Below the pieces are notes generated by a model, which saw only the letters and a list, made by a program, of their open reading frames with translations, did no database searches and was not told the origin of the DNA. From Triatoma infestans (taxonomy: Eukaryota > Arthropoda > Insecta > Hemiptera > Reduviidae), in NCBI GenBank assembly GCA_011037195.1, contig JAAEAF010002721.1:62001-126000 (forward strand): DNA of 64,000 nt. The letters are read 5' to 3'. Shown piece by piece: positions 20,728 through 32,125 of this stretch (position 1 is its first letter; the number at the start of each line of letters is the position of its first letter). The position numbers and the translations under genes were made by a program.

Positions 20728-21838
20728 ATGAATAAATTTGAATACTGTTCTGTCATAAAATTCTTCATTTTGGGTGGTTTATCGCCAATAGAAATTTATT
20801 CAAAGTTGGTGAAAATATATAAGGAGTCTGCATGTTCGTTATCATCAGTGAAAAACTGGACAGCTAAGTTTAAACGTGGTCGTACATCGATTGAAGATGA
20901 TCCACGTGAAAGGACGGCCAAAAATTGCAACTACCGAAGAAAATGTCAAGAAAATATACAATATGGTTCTAGATGATCGACGATTAAAGGTGTATGAGAA
21001 AGCTAAGGCTGTAGGCATCTCAGAAGAATGTGTACTGCAAATTTTAACGAAGAATTCAATATGAGAAAGCTTTGTGCAAGATGGGTGTCACATTTGATAA
21101 ATACTGATCACAAACAAGTAAGGAATCCAGTTTCTTAGCAATGTTTGTGGCGTTTTAAGAAGAATCCAACTGATTTTCCGCCGCCGATTCGTTACGATGG
21201 ACAATACGTGGGTTCATTGTGGGACTTTACGTCAAAACAATAGTCAAGCAGTGGGTAAAAGCCGCTGGCTCTACACTGAAGAAAGCAAAGAGAATTGCAT
21301 CGGCTGGAAAGGTTGTGGCTGGTGTTTTTTTGGGAGCCCAAAGGGATTTTTTTAATTGACTTCCTACCAAGGGATCAAACATTAATAGGGAATACTACGC
21401 ACATCATCTTGACCAGCTAAATGAAAAAATTAGAGAGAAAAGGCATGGTTTGCAAAAGAAGAAAAAAAATCCTCAGAGACATTTTTCGTGATAGCATCAC
21501 AAAATGACCACAAAAATGAAGCAGGCTATCACGCAAAAATGTCTCTGATGTTTTCCAGCTCTGCGGAACCATTCACCACAACAACGAAAAAAATCCTCTT
21601 TCACCAGGACAATGCATACGCCCACAAATGCGTGCATTTGAAGTACGAATTTTTGGAGCATTTTCCCTATTCGTCATATTTGGGTCCCTCTAACTTTCAT
21701 CTATTCTCAAACTTTAATAAATTTGTGGCTGGAAAACGTTTTGGGTCAATTGAAGAGGTGATAGCAACAGTAAATGGATATTTTGAAGAATTTCTAGAAT
21801 CGCACTTCAGAGACGGAATCCAGTTATTGGAGAAATAA
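20728..21838 (+). pseudogene. mariner transposase, inactivated
   Basis: This would be the cut-and-paste transposase of the surrounding element. An ATG at 20728 opens an N-terminal helix-turn-helix region (NKFEYCSVIKFFILGG). A frameshift near 20920 moves the frame to GRPKIATTEENVKKIYNM and a second helix-turn-helix. Stop codons follow between 21060 and 21480. The catalytic region shows WEPKG where mariner has Asp in place of the Glu. HQDNAYAHK has the second Asp intact, and GPSNFHLF has Asn for the third Asp. A hairpin retroposon lies directly upstream of the ILFHQDNA segment. Confidence 0.8.
21474..21585 (+). mobile_element. Short hairpin retroposon inside mariner
   Basis: A 112-bp insertion beginning CAGAGACATTTTTCGTGATA and ending with the CCAGCTCTGCGGAACC and CACCACAACAAC tail. 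The first 22 bases and the stretch at about 21525-21547 are inverted arms. It is the same family as 2310-2566, but the central hammerhead segment is deleted. Flanks GAAAAAAAATCCT (21461-21473) and GAAAAAAATCCT (21586-21597) form the target duplication. Confidence 0.75.
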
Positions 21839-21944
21839 ATACATTGGAGATATAAATATAATACATTGAGAAATAAATACATTTTTCAAATAAAAAACTC
21901 ATTTTTTTACTATTGCGGCGAGAACTTTTCAGGTTGCCCACGCA

Positions 21945-22479
21945 TAGTTAAAAAAAAATTGGTCCTGGATTATTAAATGATCTTTTAAGAATAAAATGGA
22001 TGTGTTAGGTGGAGAGAATTTAGGTCTGGTTGATGATTATAAGAAGAAGACTTGATTAAACTGGTTAACTAATATATTAATTAAGTGATACAAACTGTTT
22101 GGACTTTACAATAGAGAAATGTTTTAAGGTAATATGGTATGAAAATGACACGTAGTAATTGGATGTATTAAACTGAATTCAACTGTCTTTTTTATGGACT
22201 GTCCGTCGCTATATTTATATAGCTTCTCCCACTCCAGTCTGAGAGAGTGGTTGAGCTTCTCTTTGCTCTCTTTTGGTTGCTGAGCTTCACTTTGCTCTCT
22301 TTTGGTTGCTGAGCTTCACTTTGGTTACTGTTACAAGATAGGTAATATTTAGATAATAGTGCCTCTTTTTGTTAACTATCGTAAAAGTCAACTGGCGAAG
22401 AAGCAGCGGCAATTCTTTGACTTGCACAAGAAGCATTCGCAATGTTTTTGCTCAGAAATTCACAGAGAATTTCCACGTT
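21945..22479. other. Unassigned, possible LTR remnant
   Basis: Contains a TATA-like TATTTATATAGC at about 22212 followed by CTTCTCCCACTCC and the 29-bp tandem repeat. The general look resembles the LTR at 57373, but neither ends nor a target duplication could be defined. Confidence 0.25.
22253..22334 (+). repeat. 29-bp tandem repeat, 2.8 copies
   Basis: Units begin GAGCTTCTCTTTGCTCTC or GAGCTTCACTTTGCTCTC at 22253, 22282 and 22311. The last is truncated. It lies upstream of the LINE at 22480. Confidence 0.8.
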
Positions 22480-23519
22480 AAAGGATTTTGACGTGGGGAT
22501 TTGAGAGAGATTATGAGATTACGATTGGCAGTATAGGGGATGATAACCTCACGAGGCCAACGGAGTCGGGCAGCGGTATTATTCGCTGCTATTCAGATGG
22601 CTCTAGGCAGGAGGGTACTGGCCTGTCGGGGGCGGGAGCATGGTTTCAGGAGTTGGATAGAGGGAGTTCGGTGGCCTTGGGTGGTTTGGCCACTGTTTTC
22701 CAGTCTGAGGTGGTGGGCATCATTGAATGCTGCCACCTTGTGGGGGAGTGGCTAGGAGAGTTTAAGGAAATGCGGATTTTCTCCGATAGTCAAGCCGCAC
22801 TAAGGACTTTGAGTAAGCCTTGGTGGAGTTCGAAATTAGTGGGAGAATGTAGGAGAAGGCTTAACGCTTTGGCTCGGAGGGGTAAGGTGCATCTCTATTG
22901 GATACCCGGACATGCGGGAATAGAGGGCAATGAGAGGGCGGATCGGCTGGCCAGGGAGGGATCGTCATTACCATTTTATGGTCCTGAACCAGCCCTGGCC
23001 GTTACAAAGACGTTTCGCGACAAACAGATTAGACTTTGGGAGACGAGAGCTTTGGAGAAACGCTGGGGGGACACGCAGGGCTGCCTCCAAGCTAAAAGAT
23101 TTATTAAGGCAAGCAAGCAGGGAATCTCGGAGTATCTCCTGTCTCTTAGTAGGACGGGTTTGAGGACCTTGGTAGGAATAGTGACTGGACACACTTGGGT
23201 GCCAGTCACTTGTTTAACATAGGGAGGACGCGGAGTCCCATTTGTCAGAATTGTGATGACGGAGTTAGGGAAACGGTGTATCACTACCTATGTCAGTGTC
23301 CCCGTTTCGCTGGAACTAAGTTTCGTATATTTGGGAGGACACCACTCTCGCAGGATGCCTGGGCGAGTTGGAGTTTGGGGATGTCTTGAGATATTGTAGA
23401 TTAACCGGCAAGTTACCGGGGGAGATTAATTAAGGGGTTACGGGGGGTATCGGGGAGATAAGAGCCACATAGGCTTAGGTCCCGCGCCTTTCGGGCAACC
23501 GTTCTGATAATAATAATAA
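22480..23519 (+). pseudogene. I-like LINE fragment, complete RNase H domain and 3' end
   Basis: A frame from 22488 carries an RNase H domain: CYSDGSRQEGTGLSGAGAWF (first acidic residue), FQSEVVGIIECC (Glu), FSDSQAALRTLS (Asp), and HLYWIPGHAGIEGNERADRL (final His and Asp). All four catalytic positions look present. A frameshift near 23195 leads to FNIGRTRSPICQNCDDGVRE and YHYLCQCPRFAG, the C-terminal zinc cluster. A 3' UTR and AAT repeat end at 23519. The reverse transcriptase lies upstream and is missing. Confidence 0.82.
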
Positions 23520-23520
23520 T

Positions 23521-25255
23521 ATTCTTCCTTTTACCTCTTTACTCACATCATTTTCAGCGAGAACGGCTCCCAGATATTTGAAAGTTTTAACCCTTTCAAA
23601 CTCGTAGGGTGTGCATATGGTTGCTTCATCATGTGCCAGGTTTTTCCGAATACTAACCATATACTTTGTTTTACCCTCATTAATCCTTAGGCCTAGCTTC
23701 TTTGCTGCAACTTCGAACTCCTCAAAAGAGCCAACTAAAGCTGCTTTTGTCCTACCGGTTAAGAGGACATCATCAACATACGCCAGGTGCTTAACCTGTT
23801 ATAGATAGTGCCATTGGGGCTGGTCCTAATAGACCTGATGGCTTTCTCCAGGGCTAGATTGAAAAGTACGGGGGAGAGAGGGTCCCCGTGCCTCAATCCC
23901 CTATTTAACGGGAAAGGTTCCGAGATTGCGCCTTCACTTTTACACATCCTTTGGAATGTGCTAATGTCATTGCAGTGAGCCTAACTAGTTTTGCCGGTAT
24001 TCCAAACGTCCAGGCTATCATAAGCCTGCTGGAAGTCGATAATTAGGTGATGAAGGGTAACATCATATTCATATGTTTTTTCCAACATAACCCTCATGGA
24101 AAAGATATGATCCGTGGTAGATCTGCACTTTCTAAACCCACTCTGATAATCACCAATTACCCTTTCGGCCCATTTATCCAACCTATTTACCAAGAGAGCT
24201 GAGAAGACTTTATATATCGTGTTTAAAAGAGATATCCCCCGGTGATTTTGACAGTCAAGCTTATTCCCTTTTTTGTAGATAGAGCAAATGATTGAAATGC
24301 TCCAAGCTTCAGGCACCTTCTCCCCAGTCCAAATATCAAAAATCAGACTGTGGATTCTCTTCCATAGTTCCTCTCCAGCGTGCTTGATTAGTTCGGATGG
24401 GATTCCATCTTCTCCCAATGCCTTGTTGTTTTTGAGAGCTCTTATTGCCTCTATTACCTCTTCCAACTCCGGAGGTTCCTCTTCATCGATTATTTCGTCC
24501 ACTAGCCTCAGCTGTCCTATTGGTGTTTGGTTTTCGGTATCAAACTGTGGGTTTAGCAGATCTTCAAAATACCCGACCATCTTCCTAGCAAACCTTTCCT
24601 ATCTCCTACCAGTTCTCCCTTTTCATCATAACAAAAATTCAGTTGTGGATTAAAACCAGCTTTAACTTCCTTCAATCCTTTATAAAACTTTCTACTGTTA
24701 TGTCCGCTAAAATGCTCTTGTAGGTCCTGTAACTTTTTCCTTTCTGCTGCTCTCTCCTTTTCTCTACATATCATTTTTGCTGTTGCCCTCTGTAGTTCTC
24801 CGTGGTTGCTTTAGTCACTCTTTGTAGCATTAACTTTCTGGCTTCGTTTCGTTCCTGTACCGCTCTTACACATTCTTCATCATACCAGCTGTTCCTAACC
24901 TCTTTATTCTTTCTCCCTACTATTTGATCTGCCGCTTCAGTAACCGCTGACCTGATTTCCTTCCATTTGTCTTGTATGCTATTCCCTTCTCTTCCCGATC
25001 CTTGTAAGAGCTATTTTACTTTTTCTTCAAACAGTTTCCTTTTCTCTTCGTCCTGTTATAGATCTCTTCGTCCTTCAGTGCCTCACTCCTGTATGCGGCT
25101 ACTTTCATTTTATCTTCCGTCCTTTGCTTGACCTCCACTCTCTGCCTATATTTCACGCTTACCATAAAATGATCACTTCCGATATCTGCGCCCCTACAGC
25201 TTCTCATATCCTCTATATCTTTATACCTACAGGTTTACTAATATTTGGGCTTGTA
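23521..25255 (-). pseudogene. RTE-like LINE fragment, endonuclease end and reverse transcriptase
   Basis: Read from 25255 downward: GADIGSDHFMVSVKYRQRV is the end of the AP-endonuclease (S-D-H motif). After a linker, a frame at 24580-23981 has LEEVIEAIRALKNNKALGED, IYKKGNKLDCQNHRGISLLN and DYQSGFRKCRSTTDHIFSMR, reverse-transcriptase fingers and palm. GLRHGDPLSPVLFNLALEKA follows near 23900, AYVDDVLLTGRT (active-site Y-V-D-D) near 23780, and FKYLGAVLAENDVSKEVKGR before 23521. It is truncated at both ends and carries frameshifts. Its end abuts the AAT tail of the opposite-strand LINE. Confidence 0.82.
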
Positions 25256-25384
25256 TTATAAAAGTGGTGGGACTATACTTCCATACTTGCCTGCGCCATG
25301 TGCCTCAAACCATTGGCATTGCTTTCTAGCCAGATTTTAAGTGTAAACCTAATTAAAGAGCCTTACTAAAATCAATTTTTTTTT

Positions 25385-25890
25385 TTAATATTTAATATAA
25401 TGTAGTTACCATTTGTAGTTTAAAGAAAAGTCGTTGTGGCCGAAAAATTCCAGAAAACTCAAACTTATGCAAATTTGCACTTAAGGTTAACGTATTGTAT
25501 TTTCTTCAAATTTGAACTGTAACAATGCTTTTAATGTACTCGATCTATTTCAAAATAATGTGATATTATTTATGTGATAATGTGTGTGTATTTGTTAAAA
25601 GTGCAATAGTTCGACGCTTAATATAAATCGTTGAAGCCATTTTTGAGAAACTCGCGGAAAACTGAAAAAACTAATAGCTATTGCATTCACGTTTGTAAAT
25701 TTTACCGAAATGTCAAATGCTTCCTTAAACAGCTTCCTCCGATTTTTCGTTTTTGAAATATTTTGTTCTCATATACACACAGAGCCATCGCTAAAAATAT
25801 TTCAATCTCAAGGCATATACTTAGTTCTAGTGACCATCCGATTCAAAAATTTGACATGATCGCAATATTTCATCCAATAGGGTGGGGCAA
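25385..25890 (-). mobile_element. Family D repeat, old copy
   Basis: Minus-strand relic with AATCGTTGAAGCCATTTTTG, a CCGAAATGTCAAATG block, CGATTTTTCGTTTTTGAAA, a short CACACA and TTTGACATGATCGCAATATT before the head position. Strongly diverged from copies 2 to 5. Confidence 0.55.
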
Positions 25891-25917
25891 AGTAAACAAT
25901 ATTTTAAGCATATGGTG

Positions 25918-26005
25918 TATGTGTGTGTGTGTGTGTGTGTGTTTGTGTATATGTGAGTGTGTATGTGTATGTGTGAGTGTGTGTGAGAGAGAGAGAGAGA
26001 GAGAA
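25918..26005 (+). repeat. GT/GA microsatellite
   Basis: Consists of GT repeats with TATGTGAGTGTG interruptions, ending in a GA run (25986-26003). Simple repeat just outside the head of a family D relic. Confidence 0.9.
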
Positions 26006-26441
26006 TAATATTTCACATAATCAAAATTCGTAGGAAGCTCAAAACTTCATTATTTTCAGGCAAATCCATCACTGTTATTTTTGGGAGTTGCTATTTAGGT
26101 TTTATTCAGTTCAGATATATTTATTTTTTCTATGTGCATTATTGTAAAAATACTGAGGAAAACCGGCGTTTCTATGACTTTTTTTTAGCTCAGAGTGTAG
26201 AGCTACATTTATTTATGTGCTGTTAAAATTTTAAGTGATAATTTGATTTTTTTAATAAGTTATAAGGAATTAAAGTTATTCTCAAGGTCAAATCTTGTGT
26301 AAGTAGAAGCAATTTGTACTGTAAATAATAACTGAGATTTCGTGCTAATAACTTCTACAATATCGTACAGTCTAAACAACAGAAATTATAAATTATTCAT
26401 CATAAAATATTCTAAAATAAATTAGAATGGCAGAAGAACCT

Positions 26442-26442
26442 T

Positions 26443-26485
<43 letters not shown>

Positions 26486-29395
26486 GAAATATACATTAAC
26501 AACTAAACTTTACAAAGTACAGAAGGCATGGCTAACGCCGTCTGCCAGAATTTGGTATTGAGTTCATACTAAAAAAAAATTAAACTTCAAAAAAAATTAT
26601 AACAGAAAATGACAAAAAAAAAGTATACTAGCAATTACAAATACAAATAAAAATAGACACAAACAAGAAATAAAACTAATGCTAAACTAAAATAGAGTAA
26701 ATTATAAATCAAAAATTCAATTCTTTAATGAGGCTAAATCTATAATGCCAGGCTTATCTGGTATACTTAAGCAAATTGGTGCAAATATCCGCATTTTGCA
26801 AAGAATCCATTATAAATTGAGCGGAAACAAATTTCGTACCCAAGCATCTCAAACGAAATTCGGATAAGATAGGGCACTCACACAGAAAATGATACACATC
26901 CTCCCTTACATTTAAATTGCACATTTCAAATTTTTACTTGTATTCCAGCCTATCAACCCATGGTACATAGTTTAAATAAATTAATTCACTTCTCGGTTTG
27001 AAAAGCCACCTCAGATCTGAAAGCTTTAGTTGAGTATCAGAGTCAACATAAAATATACTGAGCTTGCCACTCGTATCTAACAAAGTACTGTACAAAACAA
27101 AACGCTCAGAGCTGATGGCGCGATTCACAGACTCCTCCAAACTAACCCGTTTTATTGTTTGCAAAAGCGCCGAGAATTGAAACTCCCAGCCCGACAGATT
27201 ATCGCGGGAAAAATCAGAATTCAAGGAGTACGTTTGGGCTAAGTTAAACCATTCTTTGAACCAAAGTATATTTTTTCTTACAATTTCGCAGGCTACAATT
27301 TTAGAAAAGCGATCGACGATGACAGACAAGATCTTTAAACAAAATTTGAAACGGAGGCGCAAAGTATAAATGTAAACCAGATCTAACCCAGTTTCTACAT
27401 GCAAAATGTAAGAAGCAGCAATAGAAGGTAGTGCGGACAACTTTTTAAGGAAACACCTCTGAAATTGCTCTAAAATCTCAAAACGTTGGTAGCCCTAGAC
27501 TTGAGCAGCATAAAAGATTATGGAACTTAATACACTATTGTATACATGATATTTGGCCTTTAGAGGGACTTCATTTAGTGGAAAGTGATTCCACACTCTG
27601 TTTAAGCCCAATTTGCTACATAAACTCTATCTTTAAAGTGGAGAGACGGGATGACAATGTTATACCGAGATACTTGTAAGTATTAGTTATTTCGACTGGG
27701 GCACCATTAAATTTCCATTTTTCAATTGAACTCAGCCTACCCCCTTTTCTAAAAACTACCACTTTTGTCTTCTCTAAATTAACACTTAAATTCCATTGCT
27801 GGCAATATTTTACAAGTATGTTAATGTTACTCTGCAAGCCGACAGGACTATCCGAGCCAATCACTAAGTCGTCGGCATATAGTAGGGAGCTGATCTTCAA
27901 TTTACCAACAGAAACACCACCCTCAAGTGCAGAAGGAAGATCATCGATGAATAAAGAGAAGAGGAGCGGGCTCAGGAGACAACCTTGCCTCAGTCCAGAA
28001 TCCACAGGAAAAAATTCAGAAATCCCGTCCTTCCCTCGCACTGCTGAGCGTGAATTAGAATACAGATTTTAGAATGTTAACAAATTTGGACGAAACGCCG
28101 ATGTTAAACAGTTTAAGCATTAGCATATTGCGATTCAAAACATCGAAGGCCGCTTTAAAGTCAACGAACAAGCAATACAATTTTTATTCCCCTTTGCTGA
28201 AATTTAATATTTATTAAGCTGACTAAAATAAGCAGATTATTGTTTACGGAATAGCCATGCCGAAAACCGGTTTGATTTTCACTCAAAAGAGAATTTTGTT
28301 TAATATAGGATTCCAAACGCAATAAAAGGAGACCAGTAAAAATTTTTGCTATTGAATTTAAGCAAGAAATTCCTCGATAATTGGAAGTATTATACATCTC
28401 CGCGTTTAAACAGAGGAAAGATAAGTGAATGGCCAAAAGAAGACGGAACCTCACCTAAATTATATAAGTATTAAAACAATTCAGTAGTTTGTTCTGAGAA
28501 CCCGAGGGAGAATATTTAAAAAAATCGTTAACGATTAGATCGGGTTCCGGAGCTTTGTTATTCTTAGCATTATTGATTACATAATGTAGCTCTTCAATAG
28601 TAAAAGGTGAGTCTAGCTCAGGTCGGGAAAACTGAGGCTCAGCGAAAAGCACAGATACTGTTTGGTAGGGGTTAAGTAGGGACTGAAAGTGGGCAGGCAA
28701 TCAAATCTATTTGGTGACCATATAAAAATTCTTTAGTTTTAAACCTATTAACCAGGTACCAAAATTGTTTTAAGTCCTTAGCCAAATTAAACCGATCAAC
28801 TAACAAGGAATATGCTCTTTCTTTTTAATTGCCCACATTGATTTGTATTCTCTAAGTTCAGCTATTCTCATGATATGCGCTATTAACAATCATGGAATTG
28901 GAACTACGGTATTGAACAACTTAAGAGATTTTTTACGAGCTTTTAGACAATGGTTGTAATACATCCGTTTAGGAAATAAATACATCAATGTAATCCTGTG
29001 GATCTGAAGGAAAACTATGGATCGCTGAGTTTAATTTTTCTAAATTCGTTTTATACAAATCTACAAGTTTATGAACCCAAAATAGTTGAGGAAGAAGCGG
29101 CAAAGTAGCAGAAGAGGAACACAAAGAAGAATTTTCAGAATCAATATTAGTGAGAGAAAAACTGGAAAGTGATTGTCTGAGAATACTTCAGGAATTATTT
29201 TAAAGTCCTCAATAAACGGAATACAAGCAAAAGAACACAACAGAGATCGAAAGCGGACGAAGCTGTGTGTCGGACAAAAGTAAATTCTCCTTCTGAAGCG
29301 CCGGCAAAGCGACCATTTAGAATAATTAAATCGTAATCGTCACACAATTCCAAAAATCGAGAGCCATTACTATTTACAAACGTAGTTTAAGTTAC
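26442..29395 (-). pseudogene. Long LINE copy (CR1/Jockey group), endonuclease to 3' tail
   Basis: Nearly 3 kb on the minus strand. From 29390: FVNSNGSRFLELCDDYDLII, GEFTFVRHTASSAFDLCCV and SDNHFPVF (endonuclease end). LAKDLKQFWYLVNRF follows near 28780, then the reverse transcriptase: EELHYVINNAKNNKAPEPD, YRGISCLNSIAKIFTGLLL, ENQTGFRHGYSVNN, DFKAAFDVL, VDSGLRQGCLLSPLLFSLFI, SLLYADDLVIGS (active site) and YKYLGITL. The C-terminal region to about 26750 includes CNLNVREDVYHFLCECPIL. The 3' UTR ends in an ATT repeat at 26442-26484. Several frameshifts; the 5' end is truncated. Confidence 0.82.
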
Positions 29396-29504
29396 GCATC
29401 TCCACTTGTTGATATTTCCATTTTTAAAGGGAACAATATTTCTTTAAAGCCAGAAACGTGTTTTTTCACCCCTCTTAAGCTAGTTAGGTCATAACAAAAA
29501 CATT

Positions 29505-29640
29505 TTTAAAATCCGGTGTATCAACTGAATTTGCTCTGTGTAAGTATATGTTATTACACTGTTTGACAAAAACATCCTGATGATGGGCGAAGACCGCAAA
29601 AAGAAGCAGGCTATCACGGAAAATATCTCTGATGATTTTT
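29505..29640 (+). mobile_element. Hammerhead-family retroposon, broken copy
   Basis: Contains GTATCAACTGAATTTGCTCT, ACACTGTTTGACAAAAACATC, CTGATGATGGGCGAA and then jumps to AAAGAAGCAGGCTATCACGG and TCTCTGATG. The 3' half of the ribozyme (GAAA, stem III, cut site) is deleted, so no active motif remains. Its upstream half matches the opposite-strand copy at 32126-32290. Confidence 0.65.
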
Positions 29641-30020
29641 CCGGGAACTTCATTTAAATGGGTTTTGGGGAAGGGCAGGGTTAATGTTTTGCTGCGATTT
29701 TGTTAATGAGTTGAGGTTTTTTATTTTCTGCGATTTTTTCTAAAAATACGACGGATTTCATTAAACTTGATATCTAACTATCACTTTTGTTTGTAACTCT
29801 TTACAAGAAAATAGAGGGATTCTGAGTGAATGCATGATATCCTTTAGAGGACTTAAAATTTATTTAGAACGGTTCTGGAAACTGGAAGATAATATTTCTC
29901 TCAAAAAGGTCGTCTCATTCGTTCATTCGCTCAGTGATCTACTCGTACATTCAGTAAAACTAAAAAATGAAATTGTAAGTGTGAAGAAAATTTTTCAATC
30001 ATAACTACGTAAATTGCCGT
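29641..30020 (+). repeat. Family D remnant
   Basis: Plus-strand relic starting in the CCGGGAACTTCATTTAAATGG block. It runs through TGCGATTTTTTCTAAAAATACG and TATCACTTTTGTTTGTAACTC to GCCGTAAGAGAAAGTCATGC near the tail. Confidence 0.5.
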
Positions 30021-30394
30021 AAGAGAAAGTCATGCAAGTGATTAAGATCTTTTATGTTTCAATGTAAGTCAATTAGATCTTTTATGTTTCTAATTGATTT
30101 ATTAATTTTTTATTCTTTCCATAAACAGGAAGTATGGATTTCCTCACTTTCCATCGCTTAGTGCCCTTCTTCGATCACTATACTTTAAAACATTTTGTAT
30201 TAAAATTTTAACAGTTGTTGCGCATGAATAGAATTAGCCTACTGTATTGCTATTGAACAGACATACCACTGAGAGTTTCTATGATTTAATGGTTGAATTC
30301 TACAACAATGAGCAAATTTTTCCTTGCATTATCGAAAATAATTTCAACTTTTTTTTTTTTTTTAAATTTACAAATATATTAAATATTTATTACC
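30021..30394. other. AT-rich unassigned sequence
   Basis: No recognised feature apart from a T run at 30346-30361. Confidence 0.4.
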
Positions 30395-30640
30395 TCCACC
30401 TCCGAGCCTACGCAGTTCCCCGCGGCGGGAAAACTGGTGACAGGAAAACTGGTCAGCGCGTGATGAACCTCAGCTGGCCGAAGGGAGCTTTAATAGGGCT
30501 GGCAAGGGGACCGGGAGGGTGAGAGATCCGCACGTAGCTCCTGGCGGAGGCGGAGTCAGTCCGCTGTTAGGGCCTCAGGCCACCCAGCGTCCTCTAGCTT
30601 CCAGGGATACCAAGGCACAGCGAGAGGGCTTCTGACATTG
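30395..30640. other. GC-rich island of unknown origin
   Basis: A sharply GC-rich block in AT-rich DNA: GAGCCTACGCAGTTCCCCGC, a near-duplicate GGGAAAACTGGTGACAGG/GGAAAACTGGTCAGCG, AGGGGACCGGGAGGGTGAGA and GGCCTCAGGCCACCC. A T run lies upstream at 30346-30361, which could be the A tail of a minus-strand retroposon. No coding motif was recognised. It may be part of a LINE or LTR untranslated region. Confidence 0.4.
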
Positions 30641-31559
30641 ACACCATTTTTCTATCTTTATTTATATATTTTACAATAGTTAAGAACCAATATACTGCGG
30701 TTGCTGCAAAATTAAATATTCATATGTGAGTATTTGTACACTATCGTTCGATTGCTACATTCATTGCCTCGAGTGGTTAGTAGCTGTACTCAAGTGAAAA
30801 AAGCATTGTTTACTTTACTCATTATTTAATAAATAACTATTTAACAGTGACTTGGTTACATCATCCATTAACTTATACCTTTACATAAGTAAGAAAATGG
30901 AATGAGGCTCGCAGCACTGAAATCCAATTTTATTCTGTGTATGCCTAAATTATCTCGGCTGTACGTACATATGCATATAATATTACATAATATAATCTTT
31001 TGGGCTTCCGCGGCCATTGTCATGTTCAACACTTACGACTTAGGGTTGAGGCCGTATTAATGGTAAAGTAATGTATCTATATATGAAATGTATCTATTAT
31101 ATTGCACAACAGCTCAAGAATTTGCTTACTGTTTCTAGATAGTCTAAATTATTTAAGTTCTACATCATTATTGCACATTATAGTAATAATAATGAGTCAG
31201 CATTTATAGATTATTTACTTATTTAATTTCTTTTATATTTTCAAACAGACTTTATAGCCACAATTTACCTAAAAATTATCAATTGCGCTAATTTACTATT
31301 TTCTCAAACTATTAAATTTTTAACAGTCACGTTTTACGATTATTATTATTATTTTAAACGTCACTAATTTAAATTATTCATAACTCTTTTTAAACAATGC
31401 ACGAGTAAGAAAATATACTAGAATGCTATATTTAATATTACTTTCTCTTTTCAGAACAACTAGACTTTTTTTAATTTCATGTACTGCACTTACAAAATAT
31501 GTGCGGTGAAATTGTGCAGATCATCAGAGGTGCTCACTATCCATTGTCATAAACCGCCA
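30641..31559. other. AT-rich unassigned sequence
   Basis: Nothing recognised in 0.9 kb. Confidence 0.4.
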
Positions 31560-32005
31560 ATTTTTGACGACTCTACGTGGTGACGGACGGCTGGCTTCAC
31601 GCTACCTTAGGGAAGCTGACCACAGCCTTTCAGGCAGAGCTAGTTGCAATAATTACCTGTGCCTCTGAGATAACTCCAGAGTCGTCCTTTCTCAGACAGC
31701 TAAGCTGCTTTATGAGCGCTCTAGAAGGCTGGTGTGGGATGCTTTATATACGAGTACTCATGGAAATTAGCATTAGAATTAATTTGTATTAAATAAGAAA
31801 CTGATGCCTTGAAGCTGCACCCAAAAATCTGTCTCCAGACTCCTAACTCTAATTAAACAGTCAGGACTGGAGAGGATACTTTTAACCTTTGGATGTCTTC
31901 AAACTCACCCAGGAGTCGTTCTCTAGACTCCTACGTCTAATTAAGCGGACACGATTGGAGAGGGTCTCTAACTTGTGGGTGTCACAATAGACCCAACCTT
32001 CACAG
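31560..32005 (+). pseudogene. Decayed LINE RNase H fragment with internal duplication
   Basis: LGKLTTAFQAELVAIITCAS at about 31610 matches the RNase H segment around the catalytic Glu of the copy at 22480. Later come SQTAKLLYERSRRLVWDA and RLLRLIKRTRLERVSNLWVS in other frames. Two segments about 88 bp apart (CTCCAGACTCCTAACTCTAA at 31833 and CTCTAGACTCCTACGTCTAA at 31921) are imperfect tandem copies. Confidence 0.55.
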
Positions 32006-32125
32006 AATCTACATCAACATTCATTGAATGTTAAGTAGTTTTAATTTAGTACCTCTTTTTGACAGTAGTTTTAATACTATAAATACTAATAATAAATAAA
32101 TAAAATATCTAATTATTTTATTTAA

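Larger units (their letters stand above)
20555..21944 (+). mobile_element. mariner transposon, interrupted
   Basis: About 1.39 kb including a later insert. The ends are imperfect inverted repeats: CTAGGGGGCAAGGTGAAAAG on the left, and TGCGTGGGCAACCTGAAAAG on the opposite strand at the right. TA dinucleotides flank it at 20553-20554 and 21945-21946, the standard mariner target duplication. It contains a broken transposase gene. The 112-bp insert plus its duplication accounts for the excess over the usual 1.3 kb. Confidence 0.82.
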
